Source: an uncultured Bacteroidales bacterium
GTDB lineage: Bacteria > Bacteroidota > Bacteroidia > Bacteroidales > Muribaculaceae
Direction: 5' to 3'
Assembly (NCBI GenBank): GCA_902793405.1
Contig: CADBDH010000026.1
Location: 1 to 64,000, forward strand
Length of the DNA: 64,000 bases
Shown: positions 48,728-58,119 of the stretch, one piece after another
Numbering within the stretch: position 1 is the stretch's first letter
Layout of the letters: each line of letters begins with the position of its first letter
Notes under the pieces: generated by a model
The model's input: only the letters and a program-made list of their open reading frames with translations
Databases searched by the model: none
Told to the model about the DNA's origin: nothing
Translations under genes and position numbers: made by a program

Positions 48728-50185
48728 TCAATGGTTTTTCCAGAACGAGGGCGAGAAAATGACCAGAAAGGTGAATATCTCGAGACGGCCCATGAGCATT
48801 AGCCCCGAGAGAATCCATTTGACCAGTGGCGGTAGGATGCTCCATGACATCGTCGGGCCGATTTCCAGGCCCAGTGTGGGCCCCACGTTGCTGCCGCAGC
48901 TCAGGGCGATGGTGATGGAGTTGGTGCTGTCCATACCGGCGAGAATCATGATGAAATAGGCGATGAAGCACAGGGTGATGTAGGCGATGAAGAAGGCCAG
49001 CAAGGTGATTTGGCTCGGAGAGTGGACCGACGTGTTGTTGACCTTGACGGGCAGGAGCGCTTTGGGGTGAACCATGCGTCGAACCTCGTTGCGCAGGATT
49101 TTCAGCGCGATGACCCCTCGGGCACACTTGAAGCCGCTGGCCGTGCTGCCGGCACATCCGCCAAAGAACATGCACAGGCTCAGTACTACCCAGGTGATGT
49201 GGTGCCACTGGGCGGCATCCTCGTTGAACATGCCCGTTGTGGTGACGAACGATACCACCTGGAACAGGGCGTAACGGATGGCGTCGCTCACCGTGTAGTG
49301 GTTGTAGCGCAAGAGGAAATAGACAATGACCGCAGTAGCCGCCAGCGTCAGTGCCGTGTAGAAACGGAACTCGGCATTCTTAAGCAACTGCTTGACCTTG
49401 CCCTGGAACAGGCTGGCATAGAGCAAAGCGAAGCTCACGCCCGAAAGGAACATGAACACGATGGCGGTGTAGTCGATGGCTGCATTGTTGAAGTAGCCCG
49501 TGCTGGCATCGTGGGTGGCAAAGCCGCCAGTCGCCGTCACCGTCATGGCGTAGTTCACGGCGTCGAACGGGCTCATGCCGAAGATGAAGAATAATAAGGC
49601 GCACACGACCGTCAACAGCAGATAGACGCCCCACAGGGCTTTGGCCGTGGTTGTCAGGCGCGGATGCATTTTGCTCTTGATGGGCCCGGTGGCCTCGGCG
49701 GCAAAGATCTTGATTGAGCCGCCCACAAACGACGGGATGATGGCAATGGTGAAGAACACGATTCCCAGGCCGCCAATCCACTGCGTCAACGAGCGCCAGA
49801 AGAGGATGCCATGGGGCAGGCCTTCGACCTGATCGATGATGGTGGCCCCGGTTGTCGTCAAGCCCGACATCGTCTCGAAGAAGGCATCGGTCACATGGTC
49901 GATGTATCCGCCAATGAGGAACGGCAGCATGCCAAAGGCGGCGAATGCGATCCACACAATCGTCACCAGCAGATAGGCGTCGCGGCGGCCCAGCGTGTTG
50001 GTCGCATGGCGCCCCGTGAGCCTCAAAGCCGTGCCGACCAGTGCGGTGATGCCCACCGTGAGCGCAAACGCCGTGATATCGCTCTCCCTGTGCCACAGGG
50101 CCAAAATCAGTCCCAGTGACATGAACGCGGCCTCAATCCACAGCAGCGTGCCCAGAATTTTGCAAATCAATCGCTTGTTGAACAT
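48728..50185 (-). CDS. trkH: TrkH family potassium uptake protein
   Basis: A 485-residue membrane channel-forming subunit for K+ uptake. It contains the repeated membrane-pore-membrane units with selectivity-type loops, such as MSGLTTTGATI (first), TATGGFATHD, VSFVTTTGMFN and LSCGSNVGPTLG (last), which give the four filter glycines. It pairs with TrkA, encoded 11 bp upstream in the same operon. Confidence 0.95.
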   Translation of the reverse strand: MFNKRLICKILGTLLWIEAAFMSLGLILALWHRESDITAFALTVGITALVGTALRLTGRHATNTLGRRDAYLLVTIVWIAFAAFGMLPFLIGGYIDHVTDAFFETMSGLTTTGATIIDQVEGLPHGILFWRSLTQWIGGLGIVFFTIAIIPSFVGGSIKIFAAEATGPIKSKMHPRLTTTAKALWGVYLLLTVVCALLFFIFGMSPFDAVNYAMTVTATGGFATHDASTGYFNNAAIDYTAIVFMFLSGVSFALLYASLFQGKVKQLLKNAEFRFYTALTLAATAVIVYFLLRYNHYTVSDAIRYALFQVVSFVTTTGMFNEDAAQWHHITWVVLSLCMFFGGCAGSTASGFKCARGVIALKILRNEVRRMVHPKALLPVKVNNTSVHSPSQITLLAFFIAYITLCFIAYFIMILAGMDSTNSITIALSCGSNVGPTLGLEIGPTMSWSILPPLVKWILSGLMLMGRLEIFTFLVIFSPSFWKNH

Positions 50186-50196
50186 GGCGGTAAGAA

Positions 50197-51543
50197 TCAG
50201 ATGAAAAATTTCTCGATGCGGCTGATGTCGGTCCCGTGGCAGAAGACTACAACGATGTCGCCCGGCAGGATTTGTGTCTCGCCATTGACCAGAATGCCCT
50301 TGCCGTCACGAACCAATCCGCCCAATTCGGCCTCGCGCGGGAAATCCAGTTCACGCACCTTCTTGCGTGTGATGCGTGACCCGGCACGGGCGGTGAACTC
50401 GGCGACGTCGGCATTGACGGTCATCAGGTTGCGCATGTTGCGCACATCCCCGTTGAGCAGCAGCTGGTAGATATAGCTGGCCGTAAGGGCCTGTTTGTTG
50501 ATGATGGTCCCGATGTCCACGTTGCCGGCAATGTCCATGTAGTCCATGTTCTCGATCATGGCGATGGTCTTGCGCACTCCCAGCTGCTTGGCGGTGAGGC
50601 AAGCCAGGATATTGGCCTCGGCGTTGCCGGTCAGTGCGACAAACGCTTGTGCCGCCTTGATGTTCTCTTCCATCAGGTTGGCTACCGATCGGCCGTCGGC
50701 ATTGATGATCATCACGCGGCTGGTGTCTACCAGGTCGATAAGTTCCTCGCAGCGGCGCGGGTCGCTCTCAAAGATTTTGGCCTTCACGTCATGGGGCAGC
50801 ATGTTGACCACCCTGACGGCAGTCTTGCCGCCGCCCACGATGAATAAGTCTTTCACGTCGGGGTAGTTGTCCTTGCCCATGATGACCCTCATGTTGGGTA
50901 CATAATCGCGGGTGGTCATGAAATAGACGAAGTCGCCTGCCATGAGCATGTCGTCGCCCGATGGCATGATGGTCGAGGAGCCGCGCTTGATGGCGACCAC
51001 GTGGTAGGGCGAATCGGGCTTGAAGATTTCCTTGAACGGCTGGTTCAGGATTTTGCAGGACTCGCGCACCTTGATGCCCAACAGGGTGAGCAGGCCGCCG
51101 TGCACCTCCCAGCGCTGACGTGCCCAAGTGAGTTTCAGGCCGTTCACTATGTCAAGCGCCGCCAGGTTGTCGGGATAGATGATGGATGAGATGCCAGCCG
51201 CCTTGAAGGCGTCGGTGATCTGCGGGTCGATGAACTCGGCGTTCTCGACTTTGGCCACGGTCTGGCGTGCGCCCATCGATTTGGCCAGCACACACAGGCT
51301 TAAATTCAGGTTCTCGTCGCGAGTAACCGCAATGAACAGGTCGGCATGGTTCACGCCGGCATCCTTAAGCGCCTGGATGGGCGTGTTGGACGATGAATGC
51401 AAGGTCATGAGGTCGCTGTCGGCCTGGATGCGTTCGAGCTTTTCCTCATCCTCATCGATGATGACGATGTCCTGCTTGATTTTGGAGAACAGATCGGCCA
51501 GATGGGCTCCGATGGCTCCCGCTCCGATGATAATGACCTTCAT
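50197..51543 (-). CDS. trkA: Trk system potassium transporter TrkA
   Basis: A 448-residue cytoplasmic regulator with two RCK modules. The first nucleotide-binding motif is GAGAIGAHLA (7-16) with acidic VIIDEDEEKLE, the second GGGKTAVRVV (about 236), and each is followed by a TrkA-C domain. It gates TrkH with NAD(H)/ATP. It is first in the trkA-trkH operon; a CAAAGGTA -7-like box is at 51601-51608 without a clear -33. Confidence 0.95.
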   Translation of the reverse strand: MKVIIIGAGAIGAHLADLFSKIKQDIVIIDEDEEKLERIQADSDLMTLHSSSNTPIQALKDAGVNHADLFIAVTRDENLNLSLCVLAKSMGARQTVAKVENAEFIDPQITDAFKAAGISSIIYPDNLAALDIVNGLKLTWARQRWEVHGGLLTLLGIKVRESCKILNQPFKEIFKPDSPYHVVAIKRGSSTIMPSGDDMLMAGDFVYFMTTRDYVPNMRVIMGKDNYPDVKDLFIVGGGKTAVRVVNMLPHDVKAKIFESDPRRCEELIDLVDTSRVMIINADGRSVANLMEENIKAAQAFVALTGNAEANILACLTAKQLGVRKTIAMIENMDYMDIAGNVDIGTIINKQALTASYIYQLLLNGDVRNMRNLMTVNADVAEFTARAGSRITRKKVRELDFPREAELGGLVRDGKGILVNGETQILPGDIVVVFCHGTDISRIEKFFI

Positions 51544-51744
51544 AGCTTTCTGAATTGAGGTTAGGGTTTGTTGAACCGGTTACATGATGCTGATTGCGGG
51601 CAAAGGTATAAAAATATTCCAAGGCAATGCGTTAAGGCGTCGTTTTTTGTCCCCGGTTACGCTTTTTTAACTGGTTTTGTGTAGGCTAGTCATGGCCTTT
51701 TTGAGTTTGTGGAACGAATTGTAAATAAGAAAATTGGAATTGAC

Positions 51745-51776
51745 TTGGTGTAGTAATAAAAAAATAACTACCTTTG
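51745..51776 (+). promoter_or_regulatory. promoter of CpsB-like gene
   Basis: Core TTG (51745-51747), 21-nt spacer, TACCTTTG (51769-51776), 34 bp before the ATG. Confidence 0.6.
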
Positions 51777-51810
51777 CAGGCTATTTTATAGATGAAGATT
51801 TATACAAGAT

Positions 51811-52551
51811 ATGTTTGGCAAACTATTCAAGCGCAATAAAGAACAGGTAAAACTCTTCTACAACACCGATGTGCATTGCCACATCCTGCCGGGCGTGGAC
51901 CATGGTTCTCAGTCGGTGGAGCAGTCGTTGGAGATGCTGCACGCCGAGATGGAGATGGGAATCTCACGGGTCATCCTGACGTCTCATGTGACGGCTTTGA
52001 CTTTCGAGAACACTCGCGAAACGCTCATGGACGCTTTCATGACCCTGAAGGATGCCGTGACCGATGCCGGTATTGACATCGATTTGTATCTGAGTGCAGA
52101 ATACCGCATGGACGAGTACTTTGACAAGGAGTATGCCGCCGACCATCTGATTCCGATGCCTGGCAATCACGTGCTGCTGGAGAACTCGTTCCAACAGGAA
52201 CTGATGAACCTTGACGAACTGCTGTTTGACATGCAGGTGAAAGGTTACAAGACCATCCTGGCTCACCCCGAACGCTACACCTACTACTCACGCCGTCGCA
52301 AACGTTATGAGCAGCTGCACAACGCCGGTGCCCGCTTCCAGGTCAATATCCTGTCGTTCACGGGCTACTTTGGCGAAGAAGCGCGCGACAGCGCCCTGTG
52401 GTTCGCTCACAATGGCATGATTGATTACTTGGGCAGCGATATGCACAATGTGAAGCACGCCCACATTATCATGGACTACCTCAACTCCAAGGAGTGGAAG
52501 AAACTGGCTCCGGAACTCGAGCAGACGGTGAAGAATGACATGATTCTCTAA
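51811..52551 (+). CDS. PHP-type tyrosine phosphatase (CpsB/CapC family)
   Basis: A 246-residue metal-dependent phosphatase. PHP-domain ligands are visible in DVHCHILPGVDHG (about 20-32), SAEYRMD, LAHPER and GSDMHN. In Gram-positive bacteria CpsB dephosphorylates the tyrosine kinase that controls capsule chain length. Here no kinase or capsule gene is adjacent, so the partner is elsewhere or the substrate differs. Monocistronic, with promoter and a strong terminator. Confidence 0.88.
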   Translation: MFGKLFKRNKEQVKLFYNTDVHCHILPGVDHGSQSVEQSLEMLHAEMEMGISRVILTSHVTALTFENTRETLMDAFMTLKDAVTDAGIDIDLYLSAEYRMDEYFDKEYAADHLIPMPGNHVLLENSFQQELMNLDELLFDMQVKGYKTILAHPERYTYYSRRRKRYEQLHNAGARFQVNILSFTGYFGEEARDSALWFAHNGMIDYLGSDMHNVKHAHIIMDYLNSKEWKKLAPELEQTVKNDMIL

Positions 52552-52591
52552 CCGGCGTTAGCTCTAGAGAGGACGCTTGACAATAAAAAGA

Positions 52592-52629
52592 TGGACCCCA
52601 AAAGTCAAGTTAAAGACTTTTGGGGTCCA
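52592..52629. terminator. bidirectional terminator between CpsB-like and plsC genes
   Basis: TGGACCCCAAAAGTC (52592-52606) and GACTTTTGGGGTCCA (52615-52629) are 15-bp perfect arms, followed by CTTTT on the plus strand and CTTTTTATTG on the minus strand. Confidence 0.85.
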
Positions 52630-52645
52630 CTTTTAGTTTATTGTT

Positions 52646-52696
52646 GCTAACTGGACCAGCTGGACATACTGGACGGGCTGGACTAGCTGGATGGGT
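52646..52696. repeat. CTGGAC-type short tandem repeat
   Basis: Five CTGGA(C/T) units spaced 9-11 bp (CTGGACCAGCTGGACATACTGGAC...) lie between the terminator and the plsC stop. They are low-complexity and touch the end of the plsC frame. Confidence 0.55.
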
Positions 52697-53430
52697 TATT
52701 GGGGGACGGGGTCGCGCATGTCGGCGGGGAGGTCATGCTGGATGATCTCGCGGCACTGGTGGCTGACCTTGACGATGTCGTTGCCGCCCTGGTGCTGGAT
52801 GGGCTCATGGAAGGTGAGGGTGATGGTGCCCGGGGTGACGTTGAAGGTGCTGCGGGGCATCACCTTGTAGCTGCCGTCGATGGTGATGGGCACGACGGGC
52901 AAGCCAAATTCAAGCGCCAGCTTGAAGGCACCGTTCTTGAAGGGACCCATGAGACCGGTGTCGGTGCGACGACCCTCGGGGAAGACGACAATCGACATGC
53001 CGCCGTGGAGTTTCTTCTTGGCGGCTGCCATGGTGTCGCGCAGGCCCTTTGGCGTGTGTGTATCCACCAGGATGTGGCCCGCCATGCGGCAAGCGGTGCC
53101 GATGATGGGGATGTTGGTGATGCCCTTGCGCATCATCCACTTGAAGTTGTGCCCAAGAAAGCCGTAGATGGAAAAGATGTCATAGGCACCCTGATGGTTG
53201 GCTACAAACACGTAGCTCGTCTCGTGGTCAATGAGCTCGCGTCCCACGACGCGCACGCGCACCAAGTGTATCCAGCACCACACTCTGGCCCACCACTTGG
53301 CCGGGAAATATCCCCAATAGTCCTGGTTGAACAGGCAGCCAACGATGGTAATCAATGCGGTGATGATGCTGTACACCAACATGATGGGTGATGCGATGCA
53401 CCATTGATATATGCGGTACAAGTAGATCAT
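52696..53430 (-). CDS. plsC: 1-acylglycerol-3-phosphate acyltransferase
   Basis: A 244-residue membrane-associated acyltransferase with an N-terminal hydrophobic anchor (about 10-35). It has the NHQGAYD block (H-x4-D catalytic motif), GxxFIxR-like KGITNIPIIG, and VFPEGRRTDTG. It acylates lysophosphatidate to phosphatidate in phospholipid synthesis. The stop falls in a CTGGAC repeat tract. Confidence 0.92.
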   Translation of the reverse strand: MIYLYRIYQWCIASPIMLVYSIITALITIVGCLFNQDYWGYFPAKWWARVWCWIHLVRVRVVGRELIDHETSYVFVANHQGAYDIFSIYGFLGHNFKWMMRKGITNIPIIGTACRMAGHILVDTHTPKGLRDTMAAAKKKLHGGMSIVVFPEGRRTDTGLMGPFKNGAFKLALEFGLPVVPITIDGSYKVMPRSTFNVTPGTITLTFHEPIQHQGGNDIVKVSHQCREIIQHDLPADMRDPVPQ

Positions 53431-53477
53431 GGTCGATAGACTAATGATAGATGGTGAGAGAATGTCAATCTAATCCT

Positions 53478-53507
53478 TGCCCCAGGATTAATCTCAATCC
53501 TGGGGCA
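53478..53507. terminator. hairpin after rprY
   Basis: TGCCCCAGGATT (53478-53489) and AATCCTGGGGCA (53496-53507), 12-bp arms, 6-nt loop, 23 bp past the response-regulator stop. No T-run. Confidence 0.55.
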
Positions 53508-53529
53508 GAATCATTTAAGGTGTTGTGAA

Positions 53530-54240
53530 TCAGTTGGCGTCGGTGTCCACCTCGGGGGCTATGAGCTTATAGCCCTTGCCGTGGATGTTGATGATCTCGA
53601 TAGTGGGATCGTCTTTGAGCTTCTTGCGCAGCTTGGTGATGTACACGTCCATCGAGCGGGCGTTGAAGTAGTTGTCATCGATCCAGATGGTCTTGAGTGC
53701 GAAGTTGCGCTCCAGAATCTCGTTCATGTGTGCACACAACAGGCTGAGCAGTTCGCTCTCCTTGGTGGTGAGGTTGTCGCTCTTGTCGTCGGTGAACAGT
53801 ACTTGGCGCTGGGTGTCGAAGGTGAACTTGCCGATCTTGTAAACGGTCACTTCTTTGCCCTTCTTGCCCTTGACGCGGCGCAGGATGGCCTCGATGCGCA
53901 TCACGAGCTCCTCCATCGAGAAGGGCTTGGTGATATAGTCGTCGGCACCGATCTTGAAGCCTTCGAGGATGTCCTCCTTGAGGGCCTTGGCGGTGAGGAA
54001 AATGATGGGCACGTCGCTGTTGATGGCGCGGATTTCCTGTGCCAGCTGGTATCCATCCTTCTTGGGCATCATCACGTCGAGCAGGCAGATGTCATACTTG
54101 CCCTTGAGGAAAGCCTTGTAACCTGCTTCTCCGTCGGCAAACAGTTCGGCCTTGAAGCCCTTATCCTCGAGGTACTCACGAGTGAGGGTTCCCAGATTCT
54201 CGTCGTCCTCGCATAACAGAATTCTCAGTTTGTCTTCCAT
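53530..54240 (-). CDS. rprY: OmpR/PhoB-type response regulator (RprY-like)
   Basis: A 236-residue regulator (ATG 54240). The receiver domain has acidic pocket CEDDE, phospho-acceptor Asp in CLLDVMMPKKDG (about 54), Thr in FLTAK and Lys in TKPFSMEEL. The C-terminal winged helix (about 140-230) has the recognition part YFNARSMDVYITKLRKKL. It lies 13 bp downstream of the kinase gene. RprXY in Bacteroides fragilis influences Na-translocating NADH reductase and stress; the assignment to RprY is by resemblance and partner. Confidence 0.88.
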   Translation of the reverse strand: MEDKLRILLCEDDENLGTLTREYLEDKGFKAELFADGEAGYKAFLKGKYDICLLDVMMPKKDGYQLAQEIRAINSDVPIIFLTAKALKEDILEGFKIGADDYITKPFSMEELVMRIEAILRRVKGKKGKEVTVYKIGKFTFDTQRQVLFTDDKSDNLTTKESELLSLLCAHMNEILERNFALKTIWIDDNYFNARSMDVYITKLRKKLKDDPTIEIINIHGKGYKLIAPEVDTDAN

Positions 54241-54253
54241 AATTGTCTTTCTT

Positions 54254-55753
54254 TTATTTGTATAGTGGTAATGTGATAATGAATTTCGATCCGTGGTTGA
54301 CCTCGCTCTCGGCGCTGATGCTGCCGCCGAAGAGCTCAATCATCTTTTGTACATAGGCCAGTCCCAGTCCAAAGCCCTTCACGTCGTGACGGTTGCCGGT
54401 GGAAACGCGGTAGAACTTCTCGAAAATCTTCTTCAGGTCCTCACGTTTCATGCCGATGCCGTTGTCCTGCACGGTGATTTGGATGTGGTCCTCGTCGGGG
54501 TTGACGGTTGTGACCACGAGTTCGGGCGGCACGTCCTCGCGGCGGTACTTGACGGCATTGTCAAGCAGGTTGAAGATAACGTTGGTGAAGTGCATGCGGT
54601 CCACGTTGATGATGGGATCCTCGGCATCGAGGTTGGCATCAATCTTCCCGCCATATTTCTCCACCTTGAGTTTGAACGTGTTGATGACGCTGTAGATGCT
54701 GGCATTGGCGTCCTCTTCCTCGAGACGCATGGTGGCGTTCTTGCGGTCGAACAGCGAGAGTTGCAGCACCTTCTCGACCTGGAAACGCAGTCGCTTGGTC
54801 TCGTCGTTGATGACGCCCGAGACGTGCTTGAGCATTTCGGGGCTCTTGCGCACACTGTCATCGTTGAGCATCTGAGCGGCAATCGAGATGGACGAGATGG
54901 GTGTCTTGAACTCGTGCGTCATGTTGTTGATGAAGTCGTTTTTGATCTCGCTCAGCTTCTTTTGCCTGAAGGCCACTGTGATGGTATACAAGAACACACC
55001 CAGCAGTAGGAAGGTGAATGCCAGCGAGGGTACGAGGAACTTCACCGACGAGAAGATGTAGTCGCTCTTGGTGGGGAACATGACGTTCAGCGTGTTCTGC
55101 TTGCTCTTCGGGTCATTGGGGAAAAGCACCAGGCTGTAAACGTCCTGCTGCGACATTGGGGAGTAGCCGCTGGTCTTATAGACGACACCGTTGGTGCGGT
55201 TCACGATCGCGAACTCGAAGGGTAGCGTCAGACCGTTAAATTCCAGTTCCGACCGCAGGTAGCTATCTACGGTCAAACTGTCGGCGCGCTCCTGGATGGG
55301 GCGGTCGCTGGAATGGTTCAGAATTGTAAGAATCACCTCGTAGAGGAGGCTCTTCTGGTACAGGAATTGTCCCCTGAGGATTTCCTGCTTGCGCTGGTAG
55401 CTGTCGTTCAGGTCCTTGAGCGTGTTGCGGTTGGCGGGGCGCAGGTTGGCGGGATCCTCGGTGTTGAGGGTCGTGTCGATAGTGGCCTCGTGCCGGTCGG
55501 TGAAGCTGAAGCTGTTCTGGCTGATGCCCGAGTAGGTCTGCTCGGCCTCGGCCAGGTCCATGTCCAGGAAATATTTGGTCTCGTTCTGTTCCAGCATGGT
55601 GGAGACGCTGTAGAGGCTGCGCTTGACAATCTCGCTGAACTGGCTGTTGCGCATGCCCACCATCTTTTCAAGATACATGATCTGCATGGCGAGCAGTCCC
55701 AGCAGGGCTATCGCCATTACAACCGTCAATATCCATATCGTCGATCTCTTCAT
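54254..55753 (-). CDS. rprX: sensor histidine kinase (RprX-like)
   Basis: A 499-residue membrane kinase (ATG 55753, MKRSTIWILTVVMAI). Two membrane helices (about 7-25 and 235-255) flank a periplasmic sensor region of about 210 residues. Then come the H-box MTHEFKTPISSISI, N-box VIFNLLDNAVKY, G1 DNGIGMK and G2 GFGLGLAYV. The ligand is unknown. It has its own consensus promoter and is followed by its response regulator. Confidence 0.92.
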   Translation of the reverse strand: MKRSTIWILTVVMAIALLGLLAMQIMYLEKMVGMRNSQFSEIVKRSLYSVSTMLEQNETKYFLDMDLAEAEQTYSGISQNSFSFTDRHEATIDTTLNTEDPANLRPANRNTLKDLNDSYQRKQEILRGQFLYQKSLLYEVILTILNHSSDRPIQERADSLTVDSYLRSELEFNGLTLPFEFAIVNRTNGVVYKTSGYSPMSQQDVYSLVLFPNDPKSKQNTLNVMFPTKSDYIFSSVKFLVPSLAFTFLLLGVFLYTITVAFRQKKLSEIKNDFINNMTHEFKTPISSISIAAQMLNDDSVRKSPEMLKHVSGVINDETKRLRFQVEKVLQLSLFDRKNATMRLEEEDANASIYSVINTFKLKVEKYGGKIDANLDAEDPIINVDRMHFTNVIFNLLDNAVKYRREDVPPELVVTTVNPDEDHIQITVQDNGIGMKREDLKKIFEKFYRVSTGNRHDVKGFGLGLAYVQKMIELFGGSISAESEVNHGSKFIITLPLYK

Positions 55754-55796
55754 GAGAGTATTGTCCTTTCTGTCTTGTTGTTTTAACAATCAACGG

Positions 55797-55827
55797 CAAA
55801 ATTAACACTTTATTGTGAAAAACCAAA
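55797..55827 (-). promoter_or_regulatory. promoter of rprX-rprY
   Basis: Minus-strand TTTG (55824-55827), 19-nt spacer, -7 box TAATTTTG (55797-55804), 44 bp upstream of the ATG at 55753, which supports that start over the frame's upstream ATG at 55789. Confidence 0.75.
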
Positions 55828-55905
55828 ATATTTTGTCGCTTTTTGTGGAAAAATTTGGCCCTAAATGTTAAAACGCCCCTTTTTTCAACCAAATAGAACA
55901 ACAAA

Positions 55906-55940
55906 AATAATGGGCGGCCCGATGCGGGTCGCCCATTATT
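55906..55940 (-). terminator. terminator of EF-G-like gene
   Basis: AATAATGGGCG (55906-55916) with CGCCCATTATT (55930-55940), inner GCCCG/CGGGT pairs, then ATTTTTGTTG on the minus strand. Confidence 0.85.
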
Positions 55941-55962
55941 ATATAATGTGTGGAACGGGGGA

Positions 55963-58110
55963 TTAATCCTCGTCCTGCTTGCTCTCCTCGTACTCCTTGA
56001 GCAACTGAGCCTGCACGTCGGCGGGCACGAGCTCGTAGCTCGAGAACTTCATGTTGAACGAAGCGCGGCCACCCGAGATGGAGCTCAGGGCAGTGCTGTA
56101 GTTCGACATCTCCTTCAAGGGGATGCGAGCCTTAACGCGCTCCATGCCATTGGCGCTCGACATATCCATCATGATGCCGCGGCGGCCCTGGAGGTCGCTC
56201 TGAACACCACCCATGCAATCGCCGGGCAACAGGATTTCGACGTCATAGACGGGCTCGAGAACCTTGGGGTTAGCATCGCGGAAAGCGGTCGAGAAGGCGT
56301 TGCGTGCAGCGAGACGGAACGAGATTTCGTTACTGTCTACCGGGTGCATCTTACCATCGTAGATGCAGACGCGAACGTCGCGAGCGTAGCTACCGGTCAA
56401 GGGACCCTGCTCCATGCGGTCCATGATACCCTTGACGATAGCGGGGATGAAGCGAGCATCGATGGCACCACCAACGATACAGTTGTAGACAACCAGCATA
56501 CCGCCCCATTCCATGGGGATTTCCTGCTTGTCCTTGATGTTCATCTTGTACTCCTGGTTACCGAACTTGTAGGTGTCGGGCTCAGGCATACCCTCGCGAT
56601 AGGGCTCGACGATCAGGTGAACCTCACCGAACTGGCCGCTACCACCCGACTGCTTCTTGTGACGATAGTCGGCACGTGCAGCCTTGGTAATGGTCTCGCG
56701 GTAGGGAATGCGGGGCTCCTGATACTCGATCTGGATCTTATCGTTGTTCTCGATGTTCCACTTGAGGGTGCGCAGGTGGAATTCGCCCTGACCCGAAACG
56801 ATGGTCTGGCGCAACTCCTTGCTCTGCTCAATCAACAGCGTGGGATCCTCCTCGTGCATGCGGTTGAGGACGGCACCCAGCTTCTCGGTCTCGCTCTCGT
56901 TAAGGGCCTTGATGGCGCGCTGATACTTGGGAGCGGGATACTCGATGAAGTCAAAGATGTGCTCGCAGCCCTTCTCGTTGAGGGTGTTGCCGCAGCGCAC
57001 GTCTTTCAGCTTCACGGCTGCACCGATGTCACCAGCGTGGAGCTCATCGATAGCAGTCTTGTTCTGGCCACAAACCACGTTGATCTGGGCAAGACGCTCC
57101 TTGCTGCCGCGGTTCATGTTAGTCAGGTCGGCACCAGCCTTGAGGGTACCGCTCATTACCTTGAAGTAGGAAACCTCACCGATGTGGGACTCTACCGAGG
57201 TCTTGAAGAAGTAAATGCTAACGGGGCCGTTCTCGTCGTAGGGAACCTCGTCGCCGTTATTGTTCTTGGGTGCGGGCATATCGGTCACGTCGGGAACGAT
57301 AATGCTCATGATCTCGAGCATGCGGTCGGTGCCGATGTTGTTCTCGGCGCTAACCAGCACAACGGGGAAGATGCTGCGGTCTACCATACCCAGGCGGATA
57401 CCCTTGATGGCCTCCTCCTCGGTCAGGGTCATCTCATCGAGGAACTTCATCATCAGCTCCTCATCGTTCTCGGCTGCCATCTCGAGCAGAGCCATGCGGT
57501 ACTCCTCGGCCTTGTCGGCGTGTGCACCGTCGATGTCGCTGGCGGTAGCCTTGCCACCGTCCTTGGGCCAGGTGTACTGCTTCATGGCCAGCACGTCAAC
57601 AACGCTGTTGAAGCCGGGGCCTGCATTCACGGGGAACTGGAGGGCTACAACCTTGTTGCCGTAGGTCTCGCGCAGCTGGTTATATACATTGTCAAAGTCG
57701 CACTTCTCGTCTTCGAGGCGGTTGATGACAAACATGAGGGGCTTGCCAATGCGCTCCACGGTGCGGAAGTTGTTCTGGGTACCTACCTCGACACCATTGC
57801 GTCCGTCCACTACCAGCGCGGCAGTGTCGGTAACGCTCAAAGCGGTTACAGCATTGCCCACGAAGTCGTCACTACCCGGGCAGTCAAAGAAGTTGAGCTT
57901 CTTGCCGTTCTTCTCAGCGTAGAAAACGGTAGAGGAAACAGAGTAGCCATACTCTTTCTCAACGGGGGTGTTGTCGCTCACGGTGTTACCGGCATCGACG
58001 GTGCCCCTGCGGCTGATTGTGCCGCCCTCAAGGAGGATAGACTCGGTGAGAGTGGTCTTGCCAGCGCCCTTGCCACCGACGAGAGAGATGTAATTGATAT
58101 TTAGTTTGCT
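55963..58110 (-). CDS. EF-G-like translational GTPase, start codon not identified
   Basis: A protein of about 715 residues. The P-loop [13 protein letters not shown] lies near the N-terminus, followed by RRGTVDAGNTVSD and PVEKEYGYS (switch I region), FFDCPGSDDF (G3) and the EF-G domains up to LVPADVQAQLLKEYE. This is the Bacteroidetes EF-G paralogue type, length about 718. The first ATG/GTG/TTG in frame is a GTG at 57981, which would remove the P-loop. The frame is open upstream only to a TAA at 58126-58128, inside the -7 box. The end 58110 is set by expected length and homology and is uncertain. A promoter is at 58121-58152. Confidence 0.85.
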   Translation of the reverse strand, partial: SKLNINYISLVGGKGAGKTTLTESILLEGGTISRRGTVDAGNTVSDNTPVEKEYGYSVSSTVFYAEKNGKKLNFFDCPGSDDFVGNAVTALSVTDTAALVVDGRNGVEVGTQNNFRTVERIGKPLMFVINRLEDEKCDFDNVYNQLRETYGNKVVALQFPVNAGPGFNSVVDVLAMKQYTWPKDGGKATASDIDGAHADKAEEYRMALLEMAAENDEELMMKFLDEMTLTEEEAIKGIRLGMVDRSIFPVVLVSAENNIGTDRMLEIMSIIVPDVTDMPAPKNNNGDEVPYDENGPVSIYFFKTSVESHIGEVSYFKVMSGTLKAGADLTNMNRGSKERLAQINVVCGQNKTAIDELHAGDIGAAVKLKDVRCGNTLNEKGCEHIFDFIEYPAPKYQRAIKALNESETEKLGAVLNRMHEEDPTLLIEQSKELRQTIVSGQGEFHLRTLKWNIENNDKIQIEYQEPRIPYRETITKAARADYRHKKQSGGSGQFGEVHLIVEPYREGMPEPDTYKFGNQEYKMNIKDKQEIPMEWGGMLVVYNCIVGGAIDARFIPAIVKGIMDRMEQGPLTGSYARDVRVCIYDGKMHPVDSNEISFRLAARNAFSTAFRDANPKVLEPVYDVEILLPGDCMGGVQSDLQGRRGIMMDMSSANGMERVKARIPLKEMSNYSTALSSISGGRASFNMKFSSYELVPADVQAQLLKEYEESKQDED

Positions 58111-58119
58111 AAACGGCCT

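Noticed and set aside
57979..57981. GTG at 57981 as the true start of the EF-G-like protein
   Set aside because: It would delete the conserved P-loop encoded just upstream in the same open frame, which makes an inactive GTPase.
55948..58104. Long plus-strand open frame of about 718 codons
   Set aside because: Antisense shadow of the EF-G-like gene: low-complexity Leu/Val/His/Gly composition and no recognisable domain, while the minus strand has clear GTPase motifs.
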